DNA of 64,000 bases from Amycolatopsis oliviviridis (GTDB taxonomy: Bacteria > Actinomycetota > Actinomycetes > Mycobacteriales > Pseudonocardiaceae). The notes under the pieces are model-generated. The model did no database searches, was not told the origin of the DNA, and saw nothing but the letters and a program-made list of their open reading frames with translations. Positions within the stretch are counted from its first letter, which is position 1, and every line of letters starts with the position of its first letter. This document shows, in pieces, positions 17,251 to 25,552 of the stretch. The stretch covers positions 186,001 to 250,000 of the forward strand of contig NZ_BNAY01000008.1 of assembly GCF_014654365.1 (NCBI RefSeq), read 5' to 3'. Made by a program: the position numbers and the translations under genes.

Positions 17251-18588
17251 CTACCCGGTAACCGTAGCGCGCCGCTTCGCCGTCCGGCCACCGAACTCGA
17301 CCAGCGTCACCTCCCCGTGGTCGTCCCGCAGGAAGCGGGCGGCGGGCCGGCGGGTGTCGGCGGCCGGGGCGATCGCGTCGTCGGACACGAAAACGGCCTC
17401 GAACGGCGGCGGCGACGGGAAGCCCTCGACGTCGACGACCATCTGGGCCCAGAGCGCGCCGTCGCGGTCGGTGAACTCGTACGCGAGCTCTCCGGTCTCG
17501 TAGCGGCCGGTGTACTCGGCCAAGGCAGGCGACGGCAGCGGCGGCACGCTTTCGACCTGCGGCAACCCGACGAGGTTCTCCAGGCACCAGTCGACGACCT
17601 GCCTGCCCAGCGCCGCGCCGCCCGCGCTGTTGGTCAGCACCGTGACGGCGAAGTCGTGCTCCGGCAGCGTGACGAACTCCGACAGCTGCAGGTTGCTCAC
17701 GTTGCCGCCATGCCGGACCAGCCGGGCGGCGCCGTGCGTCGTGTGCAGCCAGCTCAGCCCGACCTCCTCGAAGCGCAGCGCCGCCTTGCGCTGCGGCGTC
17801 CGCATGAGGTCCCTGGTCGCGGCGGACAGCGGCGCCTCGCCCTCGGACTCGCCGGTCAGGAAGAACCGTGCCCATTTGAGCTGATCCCCCGCCGTGGACC
17901 ACAGGCCGCCGCTCGCGCTGCTCGAACGGGTCAGGCCCACGGTGTGCGCGACCGCCGCCTCGCCGTCGGTGACGATGTGCCCGACCGCGTGCCGCCGGGT
18001 GAGCACTTCCCACGGCAGGTAATACGACTCGGTCATGCCGAGCGGCTCCAGCAGCCGCGTGCGGACCAGGTCCTCGAACGTCTTCCCCGACACCACCTCC
18101 GCGACGCGGCCGGCCAGCTGGAAACCGGAGTTGCAGTAGGAGAACACCTCCCCGACCGGGAAGATCTGCGGCAGTTCGGCGAACCGGCCGACCGAGAGGG
18201 AGAGCGCGTCGTCACCCCAGCCGCTGTCGAGATCGACGTCGCCGAGGAAGCCCGCCGAGTGCGTGAGGAGGTGCCGCGTGGTGACCGTCTTCCGCGCGAC
18301 CGGATCGGACAGCCGGAGTTCCGGCAGATACTCGGCCACGGGCTTGTCCAGTTCCAGCGAGCCGTCCTCGACCAGGGCGAGCAGCGCCGCCCCGGCGAAG
18401 GTCTTGCTGGTGGAGCCGATCATGAACAGCGTCCCGGGATCGACCGGCAACCCGGTGTCCACACTGGACACTCCGGTGGCGAACACCGACTCCCGCCCGT
18501 CGTGCCGGACACCCACGACCGCACCGGGGACTTCCGCCTCCCGCGCCCCCTGGTCCAGCAGGCCTTGCAGTTCCTCGACGTTCGACAC
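17251..18588 (-). CDS. Beta-lactamase-fold serine hydrolase (class C-like)
   Basis: A 445-residue serine hydrolase of the penicillin-binding/esterase EstB type. The catalytic SxxK is STSK (IGSTSKTFAG), the YxN motif is YCNSGF, and the third motif is HGG (VRHGGNVSN). The C-terminal 110 residues form a lipocalin-like domain seen in many such hydrolases. No signal peptide is visible, so it is probably an intracellular esterase or peptidase rather than a secreted beta-lactamase. The GTG at 18588 has AAGGGG eight bases upstream and begins VSNVEELQGLLDQG. Confidence 0.85.
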   Translation of the reverse strand: MSNVEELQGLLDQGAREAEVPGAVVGVRHDGRESVFATGVSSVDTGLPVDPGTLFMIGSTSKTFAGAALLALVEDGSLELDKPVAEYLPELRLSDPVARKTVTTRHLLTHSAGFLGDVDLDSGWGDDALSLSVGRFAELPQIFPVGEVFSYCNSGFQLAGRVAEVVSGKTFEDLVRTRLLEPLGMTESYYLPWEVLTRRHAVGHIVTDGEAAVAHTVGLTRSSSASGGLWSTAGDQLKWARFFLTGESEGEAPLSAATRDLMRTPQRKAALRFEEVGLSWLHTTHGAARLVRHGGNVSNLQLSEFVTLPEHDFAVTVLTNSAGGAALGRQVVDWCLENLVGLPQVESVPPLPSPALAEYTGRYETGELAYEFTDRDGALWAQMVVDVEGFPSPPPFEAVFVSDDAIAPAADTRRPAARFLRDDHGEVTLVEFGGRTAKRRATVTG

Positions 18589-18886
18589 TCGCGACCCCTT
18601 TCGTCCTGGTCCGGCCAGGGTTTCACCGTGGCACGGCAGGTGGGTCGTGGAAACCGACGAACATCGGCCGTCCACTTCGTCGGCGGGCGCGATCCGCGTG
18701 CGGGGGAAATCACGTAGCCCGCGAGATCACGGGCCGGGTACACTGGTGACGCGGTCCGCTCAGTTCTGCCTCGGGCCGCGTTTCGTTGTCGAAGACCACG
18801 CGCCGCGGCCCCCGAGGTCTGCGCCGGGCAGGACAACCCTTTCTACTCTTACGGAGAGACCAGGGCGCACCCGCGCCCATACGCTT
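18589..18886. other. Intergenic region upstream of the DEAD-box helicase
   Basis: A 298-bp divergent spacer with no convincing ORF; the reading open through it on the plus strand has no ribosome site and only extends the helicase frame. TACACT near 18737 could be a -10 element, giving a leader of about 140 bases. Long structured leaders are common before cold-inducible DEAD helicases, but I see no clear switch structure. Confidence 0.4.
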
Positions 18887-20545
18887 ATGAGCACACCTAC
18901 TTTCACCGAACTCGGCCTGCCCGGAACCCTCGTCGACGCGCTCGCCGAGCAGGGCGTCACCAGCCCGTTCCCCATCCAGGCCGCCACGCTGCCGCATTCG
19001 CTGGCCGGTCGGGACGTCCTCGGCCGCGGCCGCACCGGCTCCGGCAAGACCTACGGCTTCGTGCTGCCGGTCCTCGCCCGGCTCGCCGACGGCCCGACCC
19101 GGCGCCGTCCGGGCCGCCCGCGCGCGCTGGTCCTGGCGCCGACCCGCGAACTGGCCACCCAGATCGAGGCGTCGTTCCTGCCGCTGGCCAAGCCGCTCGG
19201 CCTCAAGGTCACCACCATCTTCGGTGGCGTCAGCCCCAACCCGCAGATCACCCGGCTGCGTGACGGCGTCGACATCGTCGTCGCCTGCCCCGGCAGGCTC
19301 GCCGACCACATGCGCTCCGGCGAGGCGAAGCTCGACCACGTCGAGATCACCGTGCTGGACGAGGCCGACCACATGGCCGACCTCGGCTTCCTGCCCGACG
19401 TCCGGCGCATCATGGCCGAGACGCCGGAGCGCGGGCAGCGGCTGCTGTTCTCCGCGACCCTCGACGCGGGCGTCGACGTGCTGGTCAAGCGCTTCATGCA
19501 CGACCCGGTGACGCACAGCGTCGACTCGGCGCAGTCACCGGTCTCGACCATGACGCACCACGTGCTGCACCTGGAGGAGACCCACCGGCTGCCGGTGCTG
19601 ATCGACCTCACCGCCGCGCCGGGCCGCACGCTGGTGTTCACCCGGACGAAGCACCGCGCCAAGCAGCTGACCCGCAAGCTCATGGCCTCCGGCGTGCCGG
19701 CGGTCGAACTGCACGGCAACCTCGGCCAGACCGCGCGCACCCGCAACCTGGAGGCGTTCGCCTCCGGCGCGGCGAAGACGCTGGTCGCGACCGACATCGC
19801 CGCCCGCGGTATCCACGTCGACGACGTCACGCTGGTCATCCACGCCGACCCGCCGGTCGAGCACAAGGCGTACCTGCACCGCTCCGGCCGGACCGCGCGG
19901 GCCGGGGCGTCCGGCACCGTCGTCACGCTGATGACCGACGCGCAGGTCGGCGACGTCCGCGACCTCACCCGCAAGGCGGGCATCAAGCCGACCACGACGC
20001 AGCTCGGCCCCGGCCACCCGCTGCTGTCGGAGCTGGCGCCCGGCGAGCGTTCGTTCACCGCGTCGCCGCGGCGGCCGATCGTGGACACGCGTCCGAAGCG
20101 GGTCACCGCCTCCGGTGAGGCCATCCCGGCCAAGGGCGAGGACGAAGACCGTCCCGCCGGTCAGGGCCGCGGCGGTCGTGGCGGCCGTGGTGGTCGCGGA
20201 CGCGGTCCCTCGGCCGGTGGCCGGGGCGCTTCCGGTGGCGGCTCCCGTCGCGGTGGCTCCTCGGACGGCCGTTCGCGTCAGCCCCGCTCCGAGGGAGACC
20301 GCCGCGCTTCCGGCGGGCAGGGCCGTCGTGCCGGCGAGTCCGCCGGGCGTCGGGAAGGCGCGGCCAAGGGCGGCGGCCAGGGTCGTCAGGGCCGCCACAG
20401 CGCCGCCGAGTCTCAGCCGCGCCGGGGTTCCGGTGCCGCCAAGTCGCAGTCCTCGCGGAACCAGTCCGGTGGGGCTCCGGCCCGCCGGGGCGGTGCCGCC
20501 GCGTTCTCCTCGGGAACGCGCGCCGGCTCGCGCCGCTCGCGCTAG
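18887..20545 (+). CDS. DEAD-box RNA helicase with basic RGG-like tail
   Basis: A 552-residue ATP-dependent RNA helicase. Q motif at 26-31 (SPFPIQ), Walker A GRTGSGKT at 48-55, PTREL at 85-89, DEAD at 158-161, SAT in FSATLD, and HRSGRTARAG near residue 340 all stand in order. From about residue 400 a low-complexity Gly/Arg/Ser tail follows (GRGGRGGRGG, SRRGGSS, RRGGAAAF), likely an unstructured RNA-binding extension. The role would be RNA remodelling in ribosome assembly or decay (family knowledge). The ATG at 18887 gives the normal N-terminus; the ribosome site is weak. Confidence 0.93.
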   Translation: MSTPTFTELGLPGTLVDALAEQGVTSPFPIQAATLPHSLAGRDVLGRGRTGSGKTYGFVLPVLARLADGPTRRRPGRPRALVLAPTRELATQIEASFLPLAKPLGLKVTTIFGGVSPNPQITRLRDGVDIVVACPGRLADHMRSGEAKLDHVEITVLDEADHMADLGFLPDVRRIMAETPERGQRLLFSATLDAGVDVLVKRFMHDPVTHSVDSAQSPVSTMTHHVLHLEETHRLPVLIDLTAAPGRTLVFTRTKHRAKQLTRKLMASGVPAVELHGNLGQTARTRNLEAFASGAAKTLVATDIAARGIHVDDVTLVIHADPPVEHKAYLHRSGRTARAGASGTVVTLMTDAQVGDVRDLTRKAGIKPTTTQLGPGHPLLSELAPGERSFTASPRRPIVDTRPKRVTASGEAIPAKGEDEDRPAGQGRGGRGGRGGRGRGPSAGGRGASGGGSRRGGSSDGRSRQPRSEGDRRASGGQGRRAGESAGRREGAAKGGGQGRQGRHSAAESQPRRGSGAAKSQSSRNQSGGAPARRGGAAAFSSGTRAGSRRSR

Positions 20546-20551
20546 TTCTCT

Positions 20552-20652
20552 CCGGACACGCGTGATCCCCGGCGGATCACGCGTGTCTGGAGCCGGAACT
20601 CGCGTGCTTGGAGGCGGATCACGAAGTTCCGGCTTCAAGCACGCGAGTTCCG
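20552..20652. repeat. Composite hairpin repeat between convergent genes
   Basis: First stem: 20552-20568 with 20574-20590, 17 bp with one G-T pair and a five-base loop. Second stem: 20594-20610 with 20636-20652, 17 bp perfect. A ten-base stretch in the second loop (20625-20634) can instead pair with 20591-20600, so two folds compete. The related motif TGATCACGCG continues to 20669 and contains the stop codon of the desaturase gene. Confidence 0.8.
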
Positions 20653-20659
20653 TGTCTGA

Positions 20660-21595
20660 TCACGCGCGTCGGGCGGCGGAGCGGGCTTCGGCGGCCGCGC
20701 GCCGCTCCTCGAAACGCGACGCCTGGGTGTCGAGCGCCTTCAGGAACCGGTCGAGTTCGTCGCGCGCCTTCTCCCCCACCTCGCCGAGCCCTTCCAGTTC
20801 GAAGACCTTCCACTGCCGCAGCAACGGCCAGATCACCTCGTCGTGGTGGATCCGCAGGTCGTAGATGCCCGCCTTCGCGATCAGCGCGGCCTTCCGCACG
20901 AAACTCGGGATCACCGCGCCCGGCATCTGGAACTGGACGACCTCGTCGGTGATGGCCCGCATCATCGCGTCGGGGGAAAGCTCCAGCGACGCCTGCACCA
21001 GGTTCCGGTAGAAGAGCATGTGCAGGTTCTCGTCCATCGCGACCCGCGCGAGCAGCTTCTCGCACAACGGATCCTGCGTGTACTTCCCGGTGTTGCGGTG
21101 CGAGATCCGCGTCGCCAGCTCCTGGAACGACACGTACGCGAAGACGTTCAGCAGCGCCTTGTCGCCGCTGTCGTACCCGGCCTCCATGGTCTGCATCCGC
21201 GCCCGTTCCAGCTCGACCGGGTCCACCGCGCGCGTCACCAGCAGGTAGTCGCGGATGCAGATGCCGTGACGGCCTTCCTCGGCGGTCCAGCGGTGCACCC
21301 AGGTGCCCCACGCGCCGTCGCGGCCGAAGGCGCGCTCGATCTCGCGGTGGTAGCTCGGCAGGTTGTCCTCGGTGAGGAGGTTGACCTCCAGCGAGGTACG
21401 CGCGATCGGCGAAACCCGCGACTGCTCGGGATCCCACGCCTCCCCGCCGAGGTCGGCGAAGTTCCGGCCCTCGTCCCAGGGGACGTACTCGTGCGGCATC
21501 CATTCCTTCGCGACCCCGAGATGCCGGTTGAGGTTCTCCTCGACCGTCCCCTCGAGCTCGAGCATCAGCCGGGTGCTTTCGGGGACCGTCGTCAT
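20660..21595 (-). CDS. Acyl-ACP desaturase (type 2 fatty acid desaturase, di-iron)
   Basis: A 311-residue soluble di-iron desaturase of the plant-type/DesA family that introduces a double bond into acyl-ACP. Iron ligands include E107-x-x-H110 in TAEEGRHG and the second ExxH in MDENLHMLFYR. ATG at 21595 has GGAAGGA nine bases upstream. A 37-bp palindrome 32 bp upstream marks its control region. It is monocistronic. Its stop codon falls inside a TGATCACGCG repeat. Confidence 0.9.
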   Translation of the reverse strand: MTTVPESTRLMLELEGTVEENLNRHLGVAKEWMPHEYVPWDEGRNFADLGGEAWDPEQSRVSPIARTSLEVNLLTEDNLPSYHREIERAFGRDGAWGTWVHRWTAEEGRHGICIRDYLLVTRAVDPVELERARMQTMEAGYDSGDKALLNVFAYVSFQELATRISHRNTGKYTQDPLCEKLLARVAMDENLHMLFYRNLVQASLELSPDAMMRAITDEVVQFQMPGAVIPSFVRKAALIAKAGIYDLRIHHDEVIWPLLRQWKVFELEGLGEVGEKARDELDRFLKALDTQASRFEERRAAAEARSAARRA

Positions 21596-21626
21596 GCGTT
21601 TCGTTCCTTCCAGGGTACGGAAAACG

Positions 21627-21663
21627 CTACCTACGACACCGTAACTTACGGTGTCGTAGGTAG
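21627..21663. promoter_or_regulatory. 37-bp perfect palindrome upstream of the desaturase gene (probable operator)
   Basis: Arms 21627-21644 and 21646-21663 are 18 bp each and perfectly complementary around one base; the inner part reads ACACCGTAA-C-TTACGGTGT. It lies 32 bp upstream of the desaturase ATG and 33 bp beyond the stop of the iron-binding gene on the same strand. Size and symmetry suit a TetR-type repressor of lipid genes. A terminator role for the upstream gene is possible but no T-tract follows. Confidence 0.7.
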
Positions 21664-21695
21664 GCCACCTCCGGAAGATGAACTCACCGGGGCCA

Positions 21696-22712
21696 CTACT
21701 CGCCGGGCACGGCCGCCAGCTTCGGCACCAGCTGCTCGATCGCATACGGGACGCTCAGCACCGTGTTGAACGAGATCGCGGCGCCGACCGGCGGGTTCTC
21801 GTAGGTGATGAACAGATCCCGTTTGCCCGCCGAGACTTTCAGCCGCCCGTACACCGGATCCGCCCGCACCCTGGCCTCGGCGCCGGCATCGGAGTTCAAC
21901 CACACCAGGCGGTCCGCGTCGAACAGGTCGAACCGCTCCGAGGTGACGTCGACGACGTTCTTCGCCGGTTCGCTCTCCTTCACAACCGGCGGATGTGGCT
22001 GAAAACCCAGCTCCGTCATGAAGATCATCTTCGGGTCGGTCGTGGTGAACGCCGAGAACTTGCCCGCTTCGAAGGTGTCGGCGACGACCATCGACAGCTT
22101 CGCGAACTCGGGATGTTCGGCACGGGCCTTGGCGAACCGCGCGTCGATCCCGGCGATCAGATCGTCCGCCTTCTGCGCGAGCCCGAGCGAGCGGCCCACC
22201 ATGCGGGTCATTTCCCGCCATGGTGCCGCGTAGTCCTCGAACTTCGGCGGCTGCGCGACGACCGGCGCGAGCTGCGACAGCTTGTCGTACTGCTCCTTTT
22301 TCATTCCGCTGTACTGGGCGAGGATCAGATCCGGCTTCAGCGCGGCGATCTTCTCGAAGTTGTAGTCGTCGCGTTCGCCGACGATCTCCGGCGGCCTGTC
22401 GCCCCAGAGCGCCTGCGTCCACGGCCATTTCCCGTACGGCCGTTCCTTGAACCAGTCGACGGCCCCGACCGGCCGGATCCCCAGCGCCAGCACGGCGTCG
22501 TGGTCGGACAGGCCGAGCGTGACGATCCGCGACGGCTGTTTTTCCACCGTCGTCGACCCGTACTTGTGCTCGACGGTCACCGGGAAGGTGCCGCGGGCCT
22601 CCGGCGGCACCAGGGTTTCGTCGGCCGGTTGCGAAGAACCGCAACCGGCCACCAGCAACGACATCATCAGCGCGGTCAGGGTCGCCTTGACCCGCACACC
22701 GGAAACGGACAT
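21696..22712 (-). CDS. Iron-siderophore ABC transporter substrate-binding lipoprotein
   Basis: A 338-residue class III binding lipoprotein with lipobox LLVAGC near residue 24. TVEKQPSRIVTLGLSDHDAVLALGIRPVG and LKPDLILAQYSG match the FecB/FepB fold with two lobes and a helical backbone. It would hand ferric siderophores to a permease, but no permease or ATPase gene adjoins it. The ATG at 22712 has no Shine-Dalgarno site; TAACCT ends seven bases before it, so the mRNA is probably leaderless. An IdeR-like box covers that -10, predicting repression under iron sufficiency. Confidence 0.88.
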   Translation of the reverse strand: MSVSGVRVKATLTALMMSLLVAGCGSSQPADETLVPPEARGTFPVTVEHKYGSTTVEKQPSRIVTLGLSDHDAVLALGIRPVGAVDWFKERPYGKWPWTQALWGDRPPEIVGERDDYNFEKIAALKPDLILAQYSGMKKEQYDKLSQLAPVVAQPPKFEDYAAPWREMTRMVGRSLGLAQKADDLIAGIDARFAKARAEHPEFAKLSMVVADTFEAGKFSAFTTTDPKMIFMTELGFQPHPPVVKESEPAKNVVDVTSERFDLFDADRLVWLNSDAGAEARVRADPVYGRLKVSAGKRDLFITYENPPVGAAISFNTVLSVPYAIEQLVPKLAAVPGE

Positions 22713-22717
22713 GCGGA

Positions 22718-22736
22718 TAAGGTTAGCCTGTCCAAA
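22718..22736. promoter_or_regulatory. IdeR/DmdR-like iron box
   Basis: The 19-base site agrees at 15 positions with the DtxR/IdeR consensus TTAGGTTAGCCTAACCTAA. It lies in the 27-bp gap between ssuC and the iron-siderophore binding gene, five bases before the latter's ATG, over its likely -10 (22720-22725). Confidence 0.8.
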
Positions 22737-22739
22737 GTC

Positions 22740-23633
22740 CTAAAGGGACGCTGTGAGACCTCGCGCACGCAGGACCGAACGCTCCAGCGGCCGGAACACC
22801 AGCAGCTCGATTCCCACACCCACCAGCAGGATCAGGAAGATCGCCGAGATCACGCCCTCCATGCTGTTGAACGACGAGCCCTCGTTCAGATAAGCGCCGA
22901 GCCCCTTGCCCAGCGCGGGCGACAGCGCGATCAGCTCGGCGGCCATCAGCGAACGCCACGAGAACGCCCAGCCCTGCTTGAGCCCGGCAAGGAAGCCGGG
23001 CAGCGCGGCGGGCAGCAGGATGTGCCGCGCCGACGAGAGCCGGTTCGCGCCCATCACCTGGCCGACCCTCGGCAGGATCGGCGGGATCTGGTCGATACCC
23101 GAGACGAGGCCGTTCGCGATCGAGGGCACGGAACCCAGCAGGACCACGAAGTAGATCGACGCGTCGTTCAGCCCGAACCACAGGATCGCCGCCGGCACCC
23201 AAGCCACCGACGGCAGGCTTTGCAGCCCGGTCAGGAACGGCCCGACCGCGGCGCGGACGAGCCGGACCTTCGCCACCAGCAGCCCGAGCGGCGTCCCGAT
23301 GACGACGCCGATCAGGAAGCCGAGCGCGGCCCGGTGCACCGAGGTCCACACGAACTCGAAGATGTCGCCGTCGACGGTGATGCCGACGAGTTCGTTCCAC
23401 ACCGTGAGCGGCGCGGGCAGCATCGACTCCGGCCAGAACGCGGCCGCCCACAGGGCCTGCCACACCGCGATCAGCAGGGCCAGGAAGACGACCGGCGGCA
23501 CGAAGCCGCGCAAGAACCGCTTCCCCCGGCTTTCCCGGCGTTCCCCGGTCGGGGTGTCGAGCGAGTCGAGACCCGCACCGACGGCCTCGTCCGCCTCTTC
23601 CGGGGAGGTGTCGGGGCGGTCAAGCCGCGGCAT
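22740..23633 (-). CDS. ssuC: Sulfonate ABC transporter permease (SsuC type)
   Basis: A 297-residue inner-membrane permease of the BPD_transp_1 family. After a cytosolic tail of about 40 residues it has six predicted segments, beginning with VPPVVFLALLIAVWQALW. The EAA-like loop for the ATPase is ANRLSSARHILLPAALPGFLAGL. With SsuB and SsuA it would import alkanesulfonates or taurine as sulfur source. Its start overlaps the ssuB stop by 14 bases. The exact substrate is inferred from the family. Confidence 0.82.
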   Translation of the reverse strand: MPRLDRPDTSPEEADEAVGAGLDSLDTPTGERRESRGKRFLRGFVPPVVFLALLIAVWQALWAAAFWPESMLPAPLTVWNELVGITVDGDIFEFVWTSVHRAALGFLIGVVIGTPLGLLVAKVRLVRAAVGPFLTGLQSLPSVAWVPAAILWFGLNDASIYFVVLLGSVPSIANGLVSGIDQIPPILPRVGQVMGANRLSSARHILLPAALPGFLAGLKQGWAFSWRSLMAAELIALSPALGKGLGAYLNEGSSFNSMEGVISAIFLILLVGVGIELLVFRPLERSVLRARGLTASL

Positions 23634-24402
23634 GGGTACTGATCACCTCCCGGAGGTGACCGGTGATCTCCAGGGTCAGCTCTTCGGCGTCGGAGGCCTG
23701 GACGTCGCGCCATTCCCGCACGACGCGGCCCGGCCGCGACGAGAGCAGCACGACCCGCTGGCCGAGCCGGACGGCCTCGCGGACGTCGTGGGTCACGAAC
23801 AGCACCGAGGTGCCGGTGCTGCGGTAGACGCGCAGCAGCTCGCCCTGCAGGACGTCGCGGGTGATGGCGTCGAGCGCGGCGAACGGCTCGTCCATCAGCA
23901 GCAGCGACTGCTCCGGGTCACCGCCGACGCGCAGGGTCGCGGCCAGCGCCCTGGCGAGCGCGACGCGCTGCCGCATCCCGCCGGACAGCTCGTGCGGCCG
24001 CTTGTCGCCCGCGCCGCCGAGGCGGACGAGTTCGAGCAGTTCGGCCGCCTTCTCGCGGCGTTCGGTCCGGGTGAACCCGGCGAGCCGCAGCGGCAGTTCC
24101 ACGTTCCGGGCTGCGGTCAGCCACGGCATCAGCGCGGCCTCCTGGAACATCACCGCGGGCCGGGAGGTCTCGAGCGTGATCGAGCCGGACGTCGGCCGGT
24201 CGAGGCCGGCGACCAGGTTCAGCAGCGTGCTCTTGCCGCAGCCGGAGGCGCCGAGGAGACAGACGAACTCGCCGGGCGCGACCGTCAGGTCCATCCCGTC
24301 GAGGGCCACGACGGCGCGGCCGGTCGGCCCGAAGGCCTTCCGGACCCCGTCGAGCCGCACGGCGACACCAGTGGACAAGCCGGGCTCCAAGGTGGTCGTC
24401 AT
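23620..24402 (-). CDS. ssuB: Sulfonate ABC transporter ATPase (SsuB type)
   Basis: A 260-residue ABC ATPase with Walker A GASGCGKST, signature LSGGMRQR, Walker B LLLMDEP and switch His in VLFVTHD. The motif VMFQEAALMPWLTAARNV is typical of the SsuB/TauB/NrtD branch. ATG 24402 has GGAGGAG about seven bases upstream. It lies 16 bp after ssuA and overlaps ssuC, forming ssuABC. Confidence 0.85.
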   Translation of the reverse strand: MTTTLEPGLSTGVAVRLDGVRKAFGPTGRAVVALDGMDLTVAPGEFVCLLGASGCGKSTLLNLVAGLDRPTSGSITLETSRPAVMFQEAALMPWLTAARNVELPLRLAGFTRTERREKAAELLELVRLGGAGDKRPHELSGGMRQRVALARALAATLRVGGDPEQSLLLMDEPFAALDAITRDVLQGELLRVYRSTGTSVLFVTHDVREAVRLGQRVVLLSSRPGRVVREWRDVQASDAEELTLEITGHLREVISTHAAA

Positions 24403-24418
24403 CGCTGATCTCCTCCGG

Positions 24419-25480
24419 TCACTTCGTCAGCCCGGGCGCGTCCACGCCGGGCTTGCCCTGCTCTTTGAGCACGGCGTTGAGCGGGCCGAAATCGGCGAAC
24501 CCCTTGAGGTCCACCGCGGACTTCACCACGCCCGCGGTCACCGAGTCCTGCGCGAGCTGGCTGAAAGTCGACGCCACCGGATCGATGCCGAGGTCGATGC
24601 CGGAGAACGCGCGGTCGAGAACGGCCTCGCTCAGTGTGCTGCCCGCGAGCGCCTTGAGTTCTCCGTTGACCACCTTCTTCGCCTCGGCGGGGTTGGTCTT
24701 CGCCCAGTCGATGGCGGCGAGTTCACCCTTGAGGACGGCGGTGACGGTCTCCGGGTGCTGCTGAAGGAATTCGCTGCGGACGATCACGACGGTGGTCGGG
24801 AACTTCCCTTCTGGCCACAGGGTCTTCTCGTCCAGCAGGACCTTCGCGCCCGCGTCCAGCACGAGCCGCGAGGACCAGGGCTCCGGCAGCCAGCCGCCGT
24901 CGAGCTCGCCCTTCTTGAACGCGTCGAACGTCTTCGGGTTGTCGAGGTTGGTGATCTTGACGTCCGGCAGCTTCTTCTCGGCGATGAACTTCTTGAGCGC
25001 GACGTCCTGGGTGTTCGCCAGCGACGGCGTCGCGATGTTCTTGCCGGTGAGCTGCTCGGGCGTGGTGATCTCGGGCTTCACCACCAGCTGCGCGCCACCG
25101 GAGACCGCGCCGGAGACGAGCTGGATGGCGCCCTTGGACTTGGTGAAGGCGTTGATCGCCGGACCGGAGCCGATGAAGGCGATGTCGAGCGAGTTGCCGA
25201 GCAGCGCGTTGACCTCTTCGGGTCCGGCGTTGAACGTCTGGGTGGTGAGCTTCGTCGAGCCGAGTTCCTTGGCGAAGTAGCCGTTCTTGACGCCGATCAG
25301 CGCGGGGGCGTGCGTCACGTTCGGGAAGTACCCGACGCGCACCTCGGCCGCGGCGCCCTGGCTCTTCTGCTCGGTCGTCGACGCGGCGTTGTCCGCGCGT
25401 GAACACCCCGCGATCCCGCCGGCCAAGGTCAAGGCGGCGAAGGCCGCGGCCAGCAGGCGGGTTCTGTGGTGGGTGCTCAC
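24419..25480 (-). CDS. ssuA: Sulfonate-binding lipoprotein (SsuA type)
   Basis: A 353-residue extracellular binding protein. Signal peptide with lipobox IAGC near residue 26, then VRVGYFPNVTHAPALIGVKNGYFAKELG and GSGPAINAFTKS, the NMT1/SsuA pattern. It starts at GTG 25480; an AAAGGCG site lies 12 bases upstream, rather far. The start overlaps the stop of a possible 20-codon leader ORF as GTGA, which could supply translation by coupling. Confidence 0.85.
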   Translation of the reverse strand: MSTHHRTRLLAAAFAALTLAGGIAGCSRADNAASTTEQKSQGAAAEVRVGYFPNVTHAPALIGVKNGYFAKELGSTKLTTQTFNAGPEEVNALLGNSLDIAFIGSGPAINAFTKSKGAIQLVSGAVSGGAQLVVKPEITTPEQLTGKNIATPSLANTQDVALKKFIAEKKLPDVKITNLDNPKTFDAFKKGELDGGWLPEPWSSRLVLDAGAKVLLDEKTLWPEGKFPTTVVIVRSEFLQQHPETVTAVLKGELAAIDWAKTNPAEAKKVVNGELKALAGSTLSEAVLDRAFSGIDLGIDPVASTFSQLAQDSVTAGVVKSAVDLKGFADFGPLNAVLKEQGKPGVDAPGLTK

Positions 25481-25539
25481 GGGAGTGTCGCCTTTCGGGG
25501 ATACAGCTCGGCCTCAGGTGGTTGGCCGCAGAGTCGCAC
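25477..25539 (-). CDS. Possible 20-codon leader ORF translationally coupled to ssuA
   Basis: A GTG at 25539 with AGGTGG about seven bases upstream opens a 20-residue frame (MRLCGQPPEAELYPRKATLP) ending in a TGA that overlaps the ssuA GTG. The ribosome site is better than that of ssuA. It holds one Cys codon at position 4. Its ribosome site can pair with a segment inside the ORF (next entry). Too short for codon statistics; conservation has not been tested. Confidence 0.4.
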   Translation of the reverse strand: MRLCGQPPEAELYPRKATLP

Positions 25540-25552
25540 GTTCACCCACCTG
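25515..25552 (-). promoter_or_regulatory. Hairpin that could hide the leader-ORF ribosome site
   Basis: On the minus-strand RNA, CAGGUGG (25546-25552) contains the ribosome site of the leader ORF and is complementary to CCACCUG (25515-25521) within the ORF, with a 24-base loop. A ribosome translating or stalled on the early codons would open or close it. The seven-pair stem is modest. Confidence 0.35.

Noticed and set aside
17251..18588. Secreted beta-lactamase resistance gene
   Set aside because: SxxK, YxN and HGG are present but there is no signal peptide, and a C-terminal lipocalin-like domain points to an esterase/peptidase type.
21678..23642. 654-codon plus-strand frame over the iron-binding gene and ssuC
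   Set aside because: Antisense to two recognisable transporter genes, with no family match.
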